Source of the DNA: Candidatus Methylomirabilota bacterium
GTDB taxonomy: Bacteria > Methylomirabilota > Methylomirabilia > Methylomirabilales > JACPAU01
Length of the DNA stretch: 8,896 nucleotides
Assembly: GCA_023249205.1 (NCBI GenBank)
Contig: JAHFDC010000019.1
Span: 1 to 8,896, forward strand
Reading direction: 5' to 3'
Part shown: positions 1-5,771 of the stretch, in pieces
Position numbering within the stretch: the first letter of the stretch is position 1
How the letters are laid out: the number at the start of each line of letters is the position of its first letter
Position numbers and translations under genes: made by a program
Notes under the pieces: model-generated
The model's input: only the letters and a program-made list of their open reading frames with translations
The model's database searches: none
What the model was told of the DNA's origin: nothing

Positions 1-18
1 AACCCTCCCGTGGTTCCC

Positions 19-41
19 CCCATCGGCCACGAGCCGATGGG
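19..41. repeat. Hairpin-forming inverted repeat downstream of cinA
   Basis: Positions 19-27 (CCCATCGGC) are perfectly complementary to 33-41 (GCCGATGGG), leaving a 5-nt loop. A second possible stem pairs 40-46 with 57-63 and would compete for two bases. On the minus strand this lies about 80 nt past the cinA stop codon. It is followed by G-rich sequence, not a T run, so it is not a textbook intrinsic terminator. It could end or protect the cinA transcript, or belong to the leader of the next gene outside the window. The rest of 1-120 holds no gene; 95-123 is notably AT-richer and could contain a promoter for that next gene, but I see no convincing -35/-10 pair. Confidence 0.45.
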
Positions 42-120
42 CCCCCCCTCCGCTACGGGGGCCAGGGGGCGGCATCCGGCGCCACCCGGACCTGTTGTCA
101 CACAATCTATCTCGTTTGTA

Positions 121-1380
121 TTAGAGCGTCGGACCGGGCGGGAGGCCGAGCAAGTGGCGCCGGATCAGGTCCAGGGCCGTCAGGGCTGCTCGCTGCTTGT
201 TCAGCTCCCGGTCGGTGAAGAACCGAAACTCGTGGACGGCTACTCCGCCGGCGTGAGCCAGGGCGATGTAGGTAAGGCCGACCGGCTTCTCGGGGTTCCC
301 GCCGGTCGGCCCCGCGATCCCCGTGACCGCCACCGCCAGATCCATCCCGGCCCGCTCCCGCATCCCCTCGGCCATCGCGGCCGCCACCTCGGCGCTGACC
401 GCCCCCTTGGCGGCGATCAGTCCCGGCGGGACCCCCAGGAGGTCCGTCTTCGCCCGGTTGCTGTACACCACCACCCCCCTCTCGAAGTACGCAGAGGAGC
501 CCGGGACGTTGGTGACCCGGTGGCCGAGCAGCCCCCCCGTGCAGGACTCCGCCACGGCCAGGGTGAGGCTTCGCGCGAGCAGCAGCCGGCCGACCACCAC
601 CTCCAGGCTCTCCTCATCGCGACCGAAGACGATGTCTCCCAGCCGCTCCCGCACCTGGGCTTCCCGGTGATCGAGCAGGCGCGTGAGCGCCGCCTCATCC
701 TCCGCCTTCGCCGTCAGGCGGACGTGGATCTCGCCGGACCGGGCCAGCAGGGCGATGGTGGGATTGGACTCCGCCCAGAGATCTCCCAGACGCTCGTCCA
801 CCTTGGATTCGCTCACCCCGGTGGTCCGAAGGACGCGGGAGCGGATCTGCCCCTTGAGCGCGTAGGCCTCCCGGAGGCGCGGGAGAACGGTCTCCGTGAG
901 CATCGGCCGCATCTCGGCCGGCACGCCGGGGAGCAGGATGACGGTCCGGTCGGGGGGGAGCCGCAGGAGGAGGCCGGGGGCCGTCCCCCGCGGGTTCTCC
1001 AGCACCTCGGCCCCCTCCGGCACCTGGGCCTGCCGCTCGTTGTTCTTGGGCATGGGAATCCCGCGCCGGGCAAACCGGGCCTGGATCTGGGTCAGGAGGG
1101 CCGGGGCGAGGCGGAGGGGGCGTCCCGTGACCTTGGCCACCACGTCCCGCGTGAGATCGTCCTCCGTCGGGCCCAGCCCCCCGGTGCAGAGCACGACCTG
1201 CGCGCGCCCGAGCGCCTGGATCAGCGCCGCCTCAATCCGGGCCGCGTTGTCCCCCACGGTCGTCTTGACGTAGACATCAATCCCGGCCTCCGCCAGCCGC
1301 TCCGCGATGAAAGCAGCATTCGTGTCCACGATCTGCCCCAGCAGGAGCTCCGTGCCGACCGTCAGGATCTCAGCGTTCAT
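121..1380 (-). CDS. cinA: CinA-family protein: N-terminal MoCF-like domain plus C-terminal nicotinamide-nucleotide amidase
   Basis: This 419-aa protein has the usual full CinA length and both domains. The N-terminal molybdopterin-binding-like (COG1058) domain spans about 1-170, with TGGLGPT at 66-72, NPRGTAPG at 129-136 and LPGVPAEM at 150-157. The C-terminal PncC-type domain spans about 258-415, with AESCTGG at 277-283 (Ser279 the expected nucleophile), KGAVS at 325-329 and TGIAGPTGG at 353-361. The family converts nicotinamide mononucleotide to nicotinate mononucleotide and ammonia in cytosolic pyridine-nucleotide salvage, and the N-terminal domain acts on ADP-ribose-type compounds. The ATG overlaps the pgpA stop codon as ATGA and no good Shine-Dalgarno precedes it, so translation is probably coupled to pgpA. 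The stop is TAA. In many bacteria recA follows cinA; here that position is outside the window. Identification is secure; the in vivo role of the N-terminal domain is less so. Confidence 0.96.
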   Translation of the reverse strand: MNAEILTVGTELLLGQIVDTNAAFIAERLAEAGIDVYVKTTVGDNAARIEAALIQALGRAQVVLCTGGLGPTEDDLTRDVVAKVTGRPLRLAPALLTQIQARFARRGIPMPKNNERQAQVPEGAEVLENPRGTAPGLLLRLPPDRTVILLPGVPAEMRPMLTETVLPRLREAYALKGQIRSRVLRTTGVSESKVDERLGDLWAESNPTIALLARSGEIHVRLTAKAEDEAALTRLLDHREAQVRERLGDIVFGRDEESLEVVVGRLLLARSLTLAVAESCTGGLLGHRVTNVPGSSAYFERGVVVYSNRAKTDLLGVPPGLIAAKGAVSAEVAAAMAEGMRERAGMDLAVAVTGIAGPTGGNPEKPVGLTYIALAHAGGVAVHEFRFFTDRELNKQRAALTALDLIRRHLLGLPPGPTL

Positions 1381-1865
1381 GGGAGTCGAAGCCGGCCGGC
1401 CAGGAGGGACGAGACGGCCTGGAGCAGGAGGTTGGTGTACAGACCGGCCAGCAGGTCGTCCGCCAGGATCCCCGCCCCTCCGGGCAACGCCTCGGCGCGC
1501 CGGATCCCGAGCGGCTTCCAGATGTCCAGGAGCCGGAAGCAGCCGAATGCGGCGGCCGCGAAGGCCCAGTGCCGGGGAAGCGCGACCGTCGCCAGGAGCA
1601 TCCCCGCCATCTCATCGAGGATGACCGCGGGGGGATCCCGCCGGCCGAGCAGGGTCTCGGCCCGCCCCGCCAGCAGGAGCGTGACGGCCGCGCAGGCCAG
1701 GGCTGCGGACAGCGTGGCCGCCGCGCCCCACGCCCCGAGGGCCCACGCGAGGAGGAGGGCCACGAGGCTGCCCGCGGTGCCGGGGGCGATGGGGGCGTAG
1801 CCGATCCCGCCGAACGTGACCACGTGGAGCAGGAGGCGATCCGCCCGGGAGCGGGGCCCGCTCAT
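1377..1865 (-). CDS. pgpA: Phosphatidylglycerophosphatase A
   Basis: This 162-aa inner-membrane enzyme dephosphorylates phosphatidylglycerophosphate to phosphatidylglycerol, the last step of PG synthesis. Family motifs are present in order: APIAPGTAGSL at 24-34, DPPAVILDEMAG at 77-88 (acidic residues of the active site), FRLLDIWKP at 110-118 and ADDLLAG at 135-141. Hydrophobic stretches at about 33-66, 88-110 and 138-155 are expected membrane segments. The ATG at 1865 is preferred: AGGGG lies 10 nt upstream and the protein begins like the family. An upstream TTG at 1907 would add 14 residues but has no ribosome-binding site. The stop TGA overlaps the cinA ATG by 4 bp, so the two form one operon. 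A pgpA-cinA pair is a common arrangement. The gene starts about 50 bp from the inverted-repeat block, so its expression may depend on the short gap between them. Confidence 0.94.
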   Translation of the reverse strand: MSGPRSRADRLLLHVVTFGGIGYAPIAPGTAGSLVALLLAWALGAWGAAATLSAALACAAVTLLLAGRAETLLGRRDPPAVILDEMAGMLLATVALPRHWAFAAAAFGCFRLLDIWKPLGIRRAEALPGGAGILADDLLAGLYTNLLLQAVSSLLAGRLRLP

Positions 1866-1885
1866 CCCTGGCGCGCCCCTGACGA

Positions 1886-1891
1886 ATTGTA
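1886..1891 (-). promoter_or_regulatory. Candidate -10 element for pgpA-cinA
   Basis: On the minus strand this reads TACAAT, a 5/6 match to the sigma-70 -10 consensus, in an otherwise GC-rich stretch. It would give a transcript starting about 14 nt before the pgpA ATG. No good -35 hexamer lies at the proper distance; TTGCAT is present but only 10 nt away. This is weak evidence, useful mainly because the inverted-repeat block separates pgpA from the gene upstream. Confidence 0.25.
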
Positions 1892-1914
1892 GATCGTGCT
1901 CATGCAACGGCTAG

Positions 1915-2060
1915 AGTGCGGGGCCAAATGACGAGCATCACGAGGCCCGAGGGAGGAGGCGGCCGGAGGCGTACGCCGTTTGTACGTTGAGGACCGCCGC
2001 GGGCACCACGCGAAGCGTGGTCGGAGAACGACGTGAGGCGACGTCAGTTGGCCCGGCACT
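1915..2060. repeat. 146-bp block with 19-bp terminal inverted repeats (MITE-like or structured RNA)
   Basis: Positions 1915-1933 and the reverse complement of 2042-2060 agree at 17 of 19 bases (core GGGCCAA...TGACG). With one gap, the complementarity continues imperfectly inward to about 1942 and 2032. Inside lie a 7-bp perfect stem with a GAA loop (2005-2011 with 2015-2021), the palindrome GGCGTACGCC (1968-1977) and GGCGG/CCGCC arms (1958-1962 with 1994-1998). The block fills most of the space between the cyclase stop codon and pgpA and has no plausible gene. CTAG occurs directly outside the left end (1911-1914) and 7 bp outside the right end (2068-2071), a possible but imperfect target duplication. 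It has the size and ends of a non-autonomous miniature element. A folded RNA at the end of the cyclase mRNA is the alternative. There is no T run, so it is not a standard terminator. Confidence 0.55.
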
Positions 2061-2067
2061 GGCGCGC

Positions 2068-4029
2068 CTAGGGGGACTCGACGCGGGCCGCCGCCAGGCA
2101 GACCCGGTTGCGCCCGCCCGCCTTGGCCTCGTACAGGGCCTGGTCCGCCCGGTGGACCAACTGCTCCGGCCGGTCCATCCCCTCCGCGAGCGCCGCCGCC
2201 CCCAGGCTGACGGTCAGGTGCCCCTCGGCCCCCCGGCTGAAGTTGTGGTCCTCCACCGCCACCCGGAGGCGCTCCGCCTGCACCGTCGCCTGCGGCAGCT
2301 CCGTCTCCGGCAGGATGATGCTGAACTCCTCCCCCCCGTACCGGGAGACCATGTCCACGTCCCGGGACCTGGTCTTCAGGACCCGGGCGATCTGGCGCAG
2401 CGCCTCGTCCCCCGCCAGATGCCCGTAGCGGTCGTTGTAGGCCTTGAAGTAGTCAATATCCAGCATGATGAGGGAGAGGTTCCGCCCGTACCGGAGGGCA
2501 CGGCGCACCTCCTGGCCGAGCAGGAGGTAGAACTGCCGGTGGTTGAAGAGGCCGGTCAGCTCGTCGGTGCTCGCGAGCCGCTTGGTCTCGGCGAAGAGGC
2601 GGGAGTTCTCGATGGCGATGGCCGCCTGGTTGGCCAGGATCTGGCAGAATTCCACATCGCCCTCGCTAAAGTGGCGGGGCTCCCGCAGGCTGCTGAGGGA
2701 GATCACCCCCAGGGCCCTGTCCTTCGTGAGGAGCGGGATAATCAGCATGGACCGGACGTGCAGGGGCGCCAGGAGGCTGCGGACGGTCGTCAGCAGTGGG
2801 GCCTGGAGGGCCTCCGGAATCTGCAGGGCCTTCTTGGTCTCCAGGGCGAAGCGGACCTCGGGGTGGCGGTCCAGGGTGATCTCGATCCCGTGGAACCAGG
2901 GCATGGGTTTGGAGCCGTCGTACCCCATCACCACCTCGCCGGCCGTGCCCGTGACGTCCGAGAGGGTCACCACGCACCGATCCACCTTCAGGAGGTCCAG
3001 CAGCCGCTCGATGAGGGCCCGCAGGACCTCCTGGAGCTCCAGCGTGGAGGTGATGGAGGAGGAGACCTCGTACAGGGCCCGCATCTGGGAGACCTGCTGC
3101 TGCGTGTGGTGGTACAGGCGGGCGTTCTCCAGCGCCATGCCCACCTGCTGCCCGATGGCGGCGAAGAAGCGCATCTCCTCCGCCCCGAAGCGGTGCGGGG
3201 CCCGAGAGAGGAGGTGCACCAGGCCCAGCGTCTGCCCCTTGGCGCTGAGGGGAACGCAGGCGTGGTTGCCGTAGGGGCCGCCGGCCTCAATCCGCAGGGC
3301 CGGGTCGGGGGCCGCGGCCAGGTCTTCCAGGAGACCGGAACCCGGCTCCTTGAAGATGGCGCCCCACGGGGAGGTGGTGAGCGGCTGCTCGTACCAGGCC
3401 GTCCGGAGGGCCGGGGGGAGCCCTCGCTCCACCGCCAGCGTCAGGATCTCCCGCTCCGGCTCCCAGACCACGACCGCGCCCGCGGCCACCCCCTCTACCT
3501 CCGTCATCCGCTCCAGGCTCGCCCCCAGAATCTCCGGGACATCCAGGGACCGGCCGACGGCGACGGCCACCGCGTTCAGGCCGGCCAGCTCCCGGTTCTG
3601 CCGCCGGATGGCCCGGTCCATCCCCGCCAGGCGGAGTTGGACCCGGATCCGGGCCACCAGTTCCTCGCCGTTGAAGGGCTTGGTCATGTAATCGTCCGCA
3701 CCCAACTCCAGGCCGGTCACCTTATCCCGGACCGTGTCCCTCGCCGTCAGGATGATCACGGGGACCCGCTCCTCCTCCGGACGGGCCCGGAGCGCGCGGG
3801 TAACCTCCAGGCCATTCAGGCCAGGCATCATGATGTCCAGGAGGACGAGATCCACCGGCTCCCGGTCCACGAGCTCCAGCGCTTCCTGTCCCGAACTGGC
3901 GGTGAGAACGTCGAACCCCCGACGCTGGAGGGTCACCTGGAGCATCCGGATGATCCCCGGATCGTCGTCAACCACGAGGATCACGGGTGTCCCGGATCCT
4001 TCCCCCGCTGTCTCTCGCCTCTCGGTCAT
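2068..4029 (-). CDS. Response-regulator diguanylate cyclase (REC-GAF-GAF-GGDEF)
   Basis: This 653-aa cytosolic protein is predicted to make cyclic di-GMP from two GTP. The receiver domain (about 15-135) has the acidic pocket D21-D23, phospho-acceptor Asp65, Thr95 and Lys117. Two GAF sensor domains follow (about 150-305 and 315-480) with helical linkers. The GGDEF domain (about 482-648) has the intact signature GGEEF at 565-569, metal-binding Asp524 in LDIDYFK, and ND..GH..GD at 532-541. An inhibitory I-site RDVD (556-559) lies five residues before GGEEF, the PleD-like spacing, so product feedback is expected. The ATG at 4029 is chosen because AGGGG lies 5 nt upstream and the receiver begins soon after; the frame stays open 36 codons further up without domain sequence. 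Activation by phosphorylation, perhaps from the kinase encoded at 4799-5755, is inferred. The domain call is secure; the signals bound by the GAF domains are unknown. Confidence 0.93.
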   Translation of the reverse strand: MTERRETAGEGSGTPVILVVDDDPGIIRMLQVTLQRRGFDVLTASSGQEALELVDREPVDLVLLDIMMPGLNGLEVTRALRARPEEERVPVIILTARDTVRDKVTGLELGADDYMTKPFNGEELVARIRVQLRLAGMDRAIRRQNRELAGLNAVAVAVGRSLDVPEILGASLERMTEVEGVAAGAVVVWEPEREILTLAVERGLPPALRTAWYEQPLTTSPWGAIFKEPGSGLLEDLAAAPDPALRIEAGGPYGNHACVPLSAKGQTLGLVHLLSRAPHRFGAEEMRFFAAIGQQVGMALENARLYHHTQQQVSQMRALYEVSSSITSTLELQEVLRALIERLLDLLKVDRCVVTLSDVTGTAGEVVMGYDGSKPMPWFHGIEITLDRHPEVRFALETKKALQIPEALQAPLLTTVRSLLAPLHVRSMLIIPLLTKDRALGVISLSSLREPRHFSEGDVEFCQILANQAAIAIENSRLFAETKRLASTDELTGLFNHRQFYLLLGQEVRRALRYGRNLSLIMLDIDYFKAYNDRYGHLAGDEALRQIARVLKTRSRDVDMVSRYGGEEFSIILPETELPQATVQAERLRVAVEDHNFSRGAEGHLTVSLGAAALAEGMDRPEQLVHRADQALYEAKAGGRNRVCLAAARVESP

Positions 4030-4034
4030 GGCAG

Positions 4035-4039
4035 CCCCT
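4035..4039 (-). promoter_or_regulatory. Ribosome-binding site of the diguanylate cyclase gene
   Basis: The minus strand reads AGGGG, then CTGCC, then the ATG ending at 4029. This 5-nt spacing supports that start over the upstream in-frame start at 4137. Confidence 0.55.
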
Positions 4040-4149
4040 GCCCCGCGATCCTTCCCGCCACGGCGGACGGCGCCGCCGGGCGCCGCAGAACTCCCTCGCG
4101 GCCGAGCAGCGGTCCGCTGGCCTGGATGGCTGCGCAAGGCAACACGTTT

Positions 4150-4174
4150 CCGATCGTTTGGATCAGACGGTCGG
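4150..4174. repeat. 8-bp inverted repeat in the leader of the cyclase gene
   Basis: Positions 4150-4157 (CCGATCGT) pair with 4167-4174 (ACGGTCGG), giving eight pairs with one G-T wobble when read as RNA, and a 9-nt loop. It lies in the least GC-rich part of the 243-bp stretch between the receiver gene and the cyclase gene (4030-4272), about 120 bp before the cyclase ATG. It could be an operator or an mRNA hairpin. No T run follows on the minus strand, so it is unlikely to be a terminator. I found no convincing promoter hexamers here. Apart from the weak short frame discussed in the findings, I see nothing else in 4030-4272. Confidence 0.3.
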
Positions 4175-4272
4175 CGTTCTGGAGGGCCAATGGTGAGTGG
4201 TCCCGCAGCGGGGCCTGGTCCGCCCCGTCGCGGAGCGGCGCAGGGAAGGCAGCCACCCGGGGAGCATCAGGC

Positions 4273-4686
4273 TCAACGATGCCGGTCGTCCCCCGCTCCA
4301 CCCTGCGCCTTCCTGACCGCGCCTGCCGCCAGCGCGGCCCGGATCTGCTCCGTGAGCTGCGCCGGCTCGAAGGGCTTCGTGATGTAGGAGACGGCACCGG
4401 CCTCGAGCCCCCGCTTCACTTCCTTGGCCTGGGCCCGGGCACTCATGACCACGACGGGCAGGTGGCGGGTCAGCGGGTCCTCCCGCAGTGCCGCGCAGAC
4501 GCCGTAGCCGTCCAGCTCCGGCAGCATGATGTCCAGCAGGATGACGTCCACCTCGCCCCGCCGAGCCACAGCGATGGCCTCCCCCCCCGTGGTCGCGGTC
4601 AAGACGGAAAACCCTTCCCGCCGCAGGATGTAGGTGACCAGCTTGACGATGTCTGGCTCGTCCTCGGCCAGGAGCACGACCGGCAT
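4273..4686 (-). CDS. Single-domain response regulator (CheY-like receiver, no output domain)
   Basis: This 137-aa protein is a complete receiver domain with a short tail. Key residues are Glu8/Asp9 of the acidic pocket, phospho-acceptor Asp52 in LLDIMLPELDG, Ser82 and Lys104 in TKPF. Only about 16 residues follow the domain, so there is no DNA-binding or enzymatic output; it should act by protein-protein contact or as a phosphorelay intermediate. The ATG at 4686 is chosen because GGCGGAG lies 6 nt upstream and the fold starts directly with PVVLLAEDEPD. A TTG at 4701 would add five residues but has no Shine-Dalgarno. The gene follows the histidine kinase, but a likely terminator and promoter between them suggest separate transcription. 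The kinase at 4799-5755 is the obvious partner candidate. The cyclase downstream has its own receiver, so cross-talk or competition for phosphate is possible. Confidence 0.93.
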   Translation of the reverse strand: MPVVLLAEDEPDIVKLVTYILRREGFSVLTATTGGEAIAVARRGEVDVILLDIMLPELDGYGVCAALREDPLTRHLPVVVMSARAQAKEVKRGLEAGAVSYITKPFEPAQLTEQIRAALAAGAVRKAQGGAGDDRHR

Positions 4687-4692
4687 GTCCGA

Positions 4693-4699
4693 CTCCGCC
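4693..4699 (-). promoter_or_regulatory. Ribosome-binding site of the receiver gene
   Basis: The minus strand reads GGCGGAG six nucleotides before the ATG at 4686. This decides the start against the TTG at 4701, which the site itself would overlap. Confidence 0.6.
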
Positions 4700-4720
4700 A
4701 ATACGGAGCGGGAATAGTTC

Positions 4721-4726
4721 AGTATA
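4721..4726 (-). promoter_or_regulatory. Candidate -10 element of the receiver gene promoter
   Basis: The minus strand reads TATACT, a 5/6 match to the sigma-70 -10 box, standing out in very GC-rich sequence. The predicted start of transcription would be near 4714, giving a leader of about 28 nt before the receiver ATG. The best -35 candidate (TTCCGG, 18 nt upstream) is poor, so an activator may be needed or another sigma factor used. It lies just after the candidate terminator of the kinase gene, which supports it. Confidence 0.4.
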
Positions 4727-4753
4727 CCCGATGCGCGGTTCCGCCCGGAAGGG

Positions 4754-4787
4754 AAAAGTCGGCCCGGGGCGGCCCTCCGGCCCGGGC
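4754..4787 (-). terminator. Likely intrinsic terminator after the histidine kinase gene
   Basis: On the minus strand a 7-bp all-GC stem (4781-4787 with 4762-4768) encloses a 12-nt loop. Four nucleotides later comes TTTT (4757-4754). It starts 12 bp after the kinase stop codon. The T run is short and slightly displaced, so termination may be partial. Its position between a stop codon and a new -10-like box makes it credible. Confidence 0.4.
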
Positions 4788-4798
4788 GCCCCTCTGCC

Positions 4799-5755
4799 CT
4801 AGACCCCGGGGCGCGAGCCCCCCCGCGGCAGACTGACGGTGAAGGTACTCCCCTCCGTGAGCCGGCTCTCCACCCCGATTCGGCCGCCGTGGGCCTCGAC
4901 GATGACCTTCGAGATGTGGAGGCCCAGGCCGGACCCCGGGAGCTGCCGGGTGACGGCCGGGCTGCCGCGGAAGAAGCGCTCGAAGACCCGGGGCACCTCG
5001 TCCGGCGGGATACCGGGACCCCGGTCGCGCACGTGGACCGTGACCCACTGGGGGTCCGCCTGGACCCGCACGGCCACGTCCGCCCCCTCGGGGGAAAACT
5101 TCACCGCATTGTCCAGGAGATTGATGAACACGCTCTCCAGCCTCTCGGGGTCCCCCGTCAGAGGGACCGGAGCCGCGAAGGGCTCCACCTGGACGCTGAC
5201 CCGCCGCTCGGCGGCGAGGCCGCGGACCTGCTCCACCGAGGCCGCCAGCACCTCGGCCAGATCGAGGGGGCGGAGGGAGAGGCCGATCTGCCCTGCCTCG
5301 AGCTGGGTGAGGTTCAGGAAGTTGCCGATGAGACGCATCACCCGCCCGACATTCTGGTGGGCGATTCCCAGGAACTCGGCGCGGACCTCGGGCGCGGGCG
5401 GGTCCTCGGTGAGGAGCACGGAGAGGGCCCCCTTGATGGAGGTGAGCGGGGTCCGAAGCTCGTGGGAGACGGTGGCCAGGAGATCGGACTTGAGCTGGTC
5501 CTGGCGGACGACCTCCTCCGTCCGGTGCTGGAGCAGGGCCACCTTGCCGGACAGGTCGGCGGTGAGGCGAGCCAGATCCTGGTTGGAGCGGAGGAGGGCG
5601 GCCTGCTGCTGGCTCAGGTCCGAGATCTGGCCCCGGAGCGCGGTCCGCTCCGCCTCGAGCTGCTCGATCTGGCCGGAGAGGCGGCGGGCCATCACCTCGT
5701 ACGCCCCCGACATGCGGTCGAAGGCCTGGACCAGCGTCTGCAGGAGGTCGCTCAT
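4799..5755 (-). CDS. Soluble sensor histidine kinase
   Basis: This 318-aa kinase has no transmembrane segment or signal peptide. The first 90 or so residues are almost entirely helical, charged and Gln/Leu-rich, with coiled-coil character (about 20-88). The HisKA domain follows with H-box ATVSHELRTPL (phospho-acceptor His98). The ATPase domain has N-box NLLDNA (212-217), the G1 box DRGPG (244-248), an F-box-like FERFF (258-262) and the G2 box GSGLGL (274-279), so it should be catalytically active. With no recognised sensor domain, input probably comes through the coiled coil and a partner protein. The ATG at 5755 lies 16 bp after the yajQ stop, preceded only by a weak GGACGGA-type site, which suggests co-transcription and coupling with yajQ. 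Candidate targets are the receiver protein and the REC-headed cyclase encoded just downstream; pairing is inferred. Confidence 0.92.
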   Translation of the reverse strand: MSDLLQTLVQAFDRMSGAYEVMARRLSGQIEQLEAERTALRGQISDLSQQQAALLRSNQDLARLTADLSGKVALLQHRTEEVVRQDQLKSDLLATVSHELRTPLTSIKGALSVLLTEDPPAPEVRAEFLGIAHQNVGRVMRLIGNFLNLTQLEAGQIGLSLRPLDLAEVLAASVEQVRGLAAERRVSVQVEPFAAPVPLTGDPERLESVFINLLDNAVKFSPEGADVAVRVQADPQWVTVHVRDRGPGIPPDEVPRVFERFFRGSPAVTRQLPGSGLGLHISKVIVEAHGGRIGVESRLTEGSTFTVSLPRGGSRPGV

Positions 5756-5771
5756 GACGTCCGTCCGGGAC

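Noticed and set aside
10..1800. Plus-strand 596-codon frame opposite cinA and pgpA
   Set aside because: Same composition artefact: low complexity, no domain, fully antisense to two confidently identified genes.
1916..1920. GTGCG at the left end of the repeat block, as in group II intron 5' ends
   Set aside because: The block is only about 146 bp, with no domain V hairpin or reverse transcriptase; far too short for an intron.
1943..1990. Resemblance of the minus strand to a c-di-GMP-I (GEMM) riboswitch
   Set aside because: Only a short GCCTCCGGCC-like stretch after an ACAAACGG matches from memory; the paired helices, GNRA loop and GCAAACC segment are not found in the right order. A covariance-model search would settle it.
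1862..2059. Minus-strand 65-codon frame between the cyclase and pgpA
   Set aside because: It runs through the inverted-repeat block, overlaps the pgpA start and shows no protein-like pattern.
4030..4137. Extended N-terminus of the cyclase starting at 4137
   Set aside because: The extra 36 residues are Arg/Gly/Ala-rich and precede the receiver fold; the internal ATG at 4029 has AGGGG 5 nt upstream.
4136..4155. Possible sigma-54 promoter (GG...GC) before the cyclase gene
   Set aside because: The GG-to-GC spacing is one base short of the required distance, and flanking consensus bases are missing.
1987..4836. Plus-strand open frame of 949 codons opposite the cyclase and receiver genes
   Set aside because: It lies antisense to two genes with clear domains, is rich in Arg/Pro/Gly/His/Gln without recognisable motifs, and crosses gene boundaries. 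Stop codons are rare by chance in GC-rich DNA.
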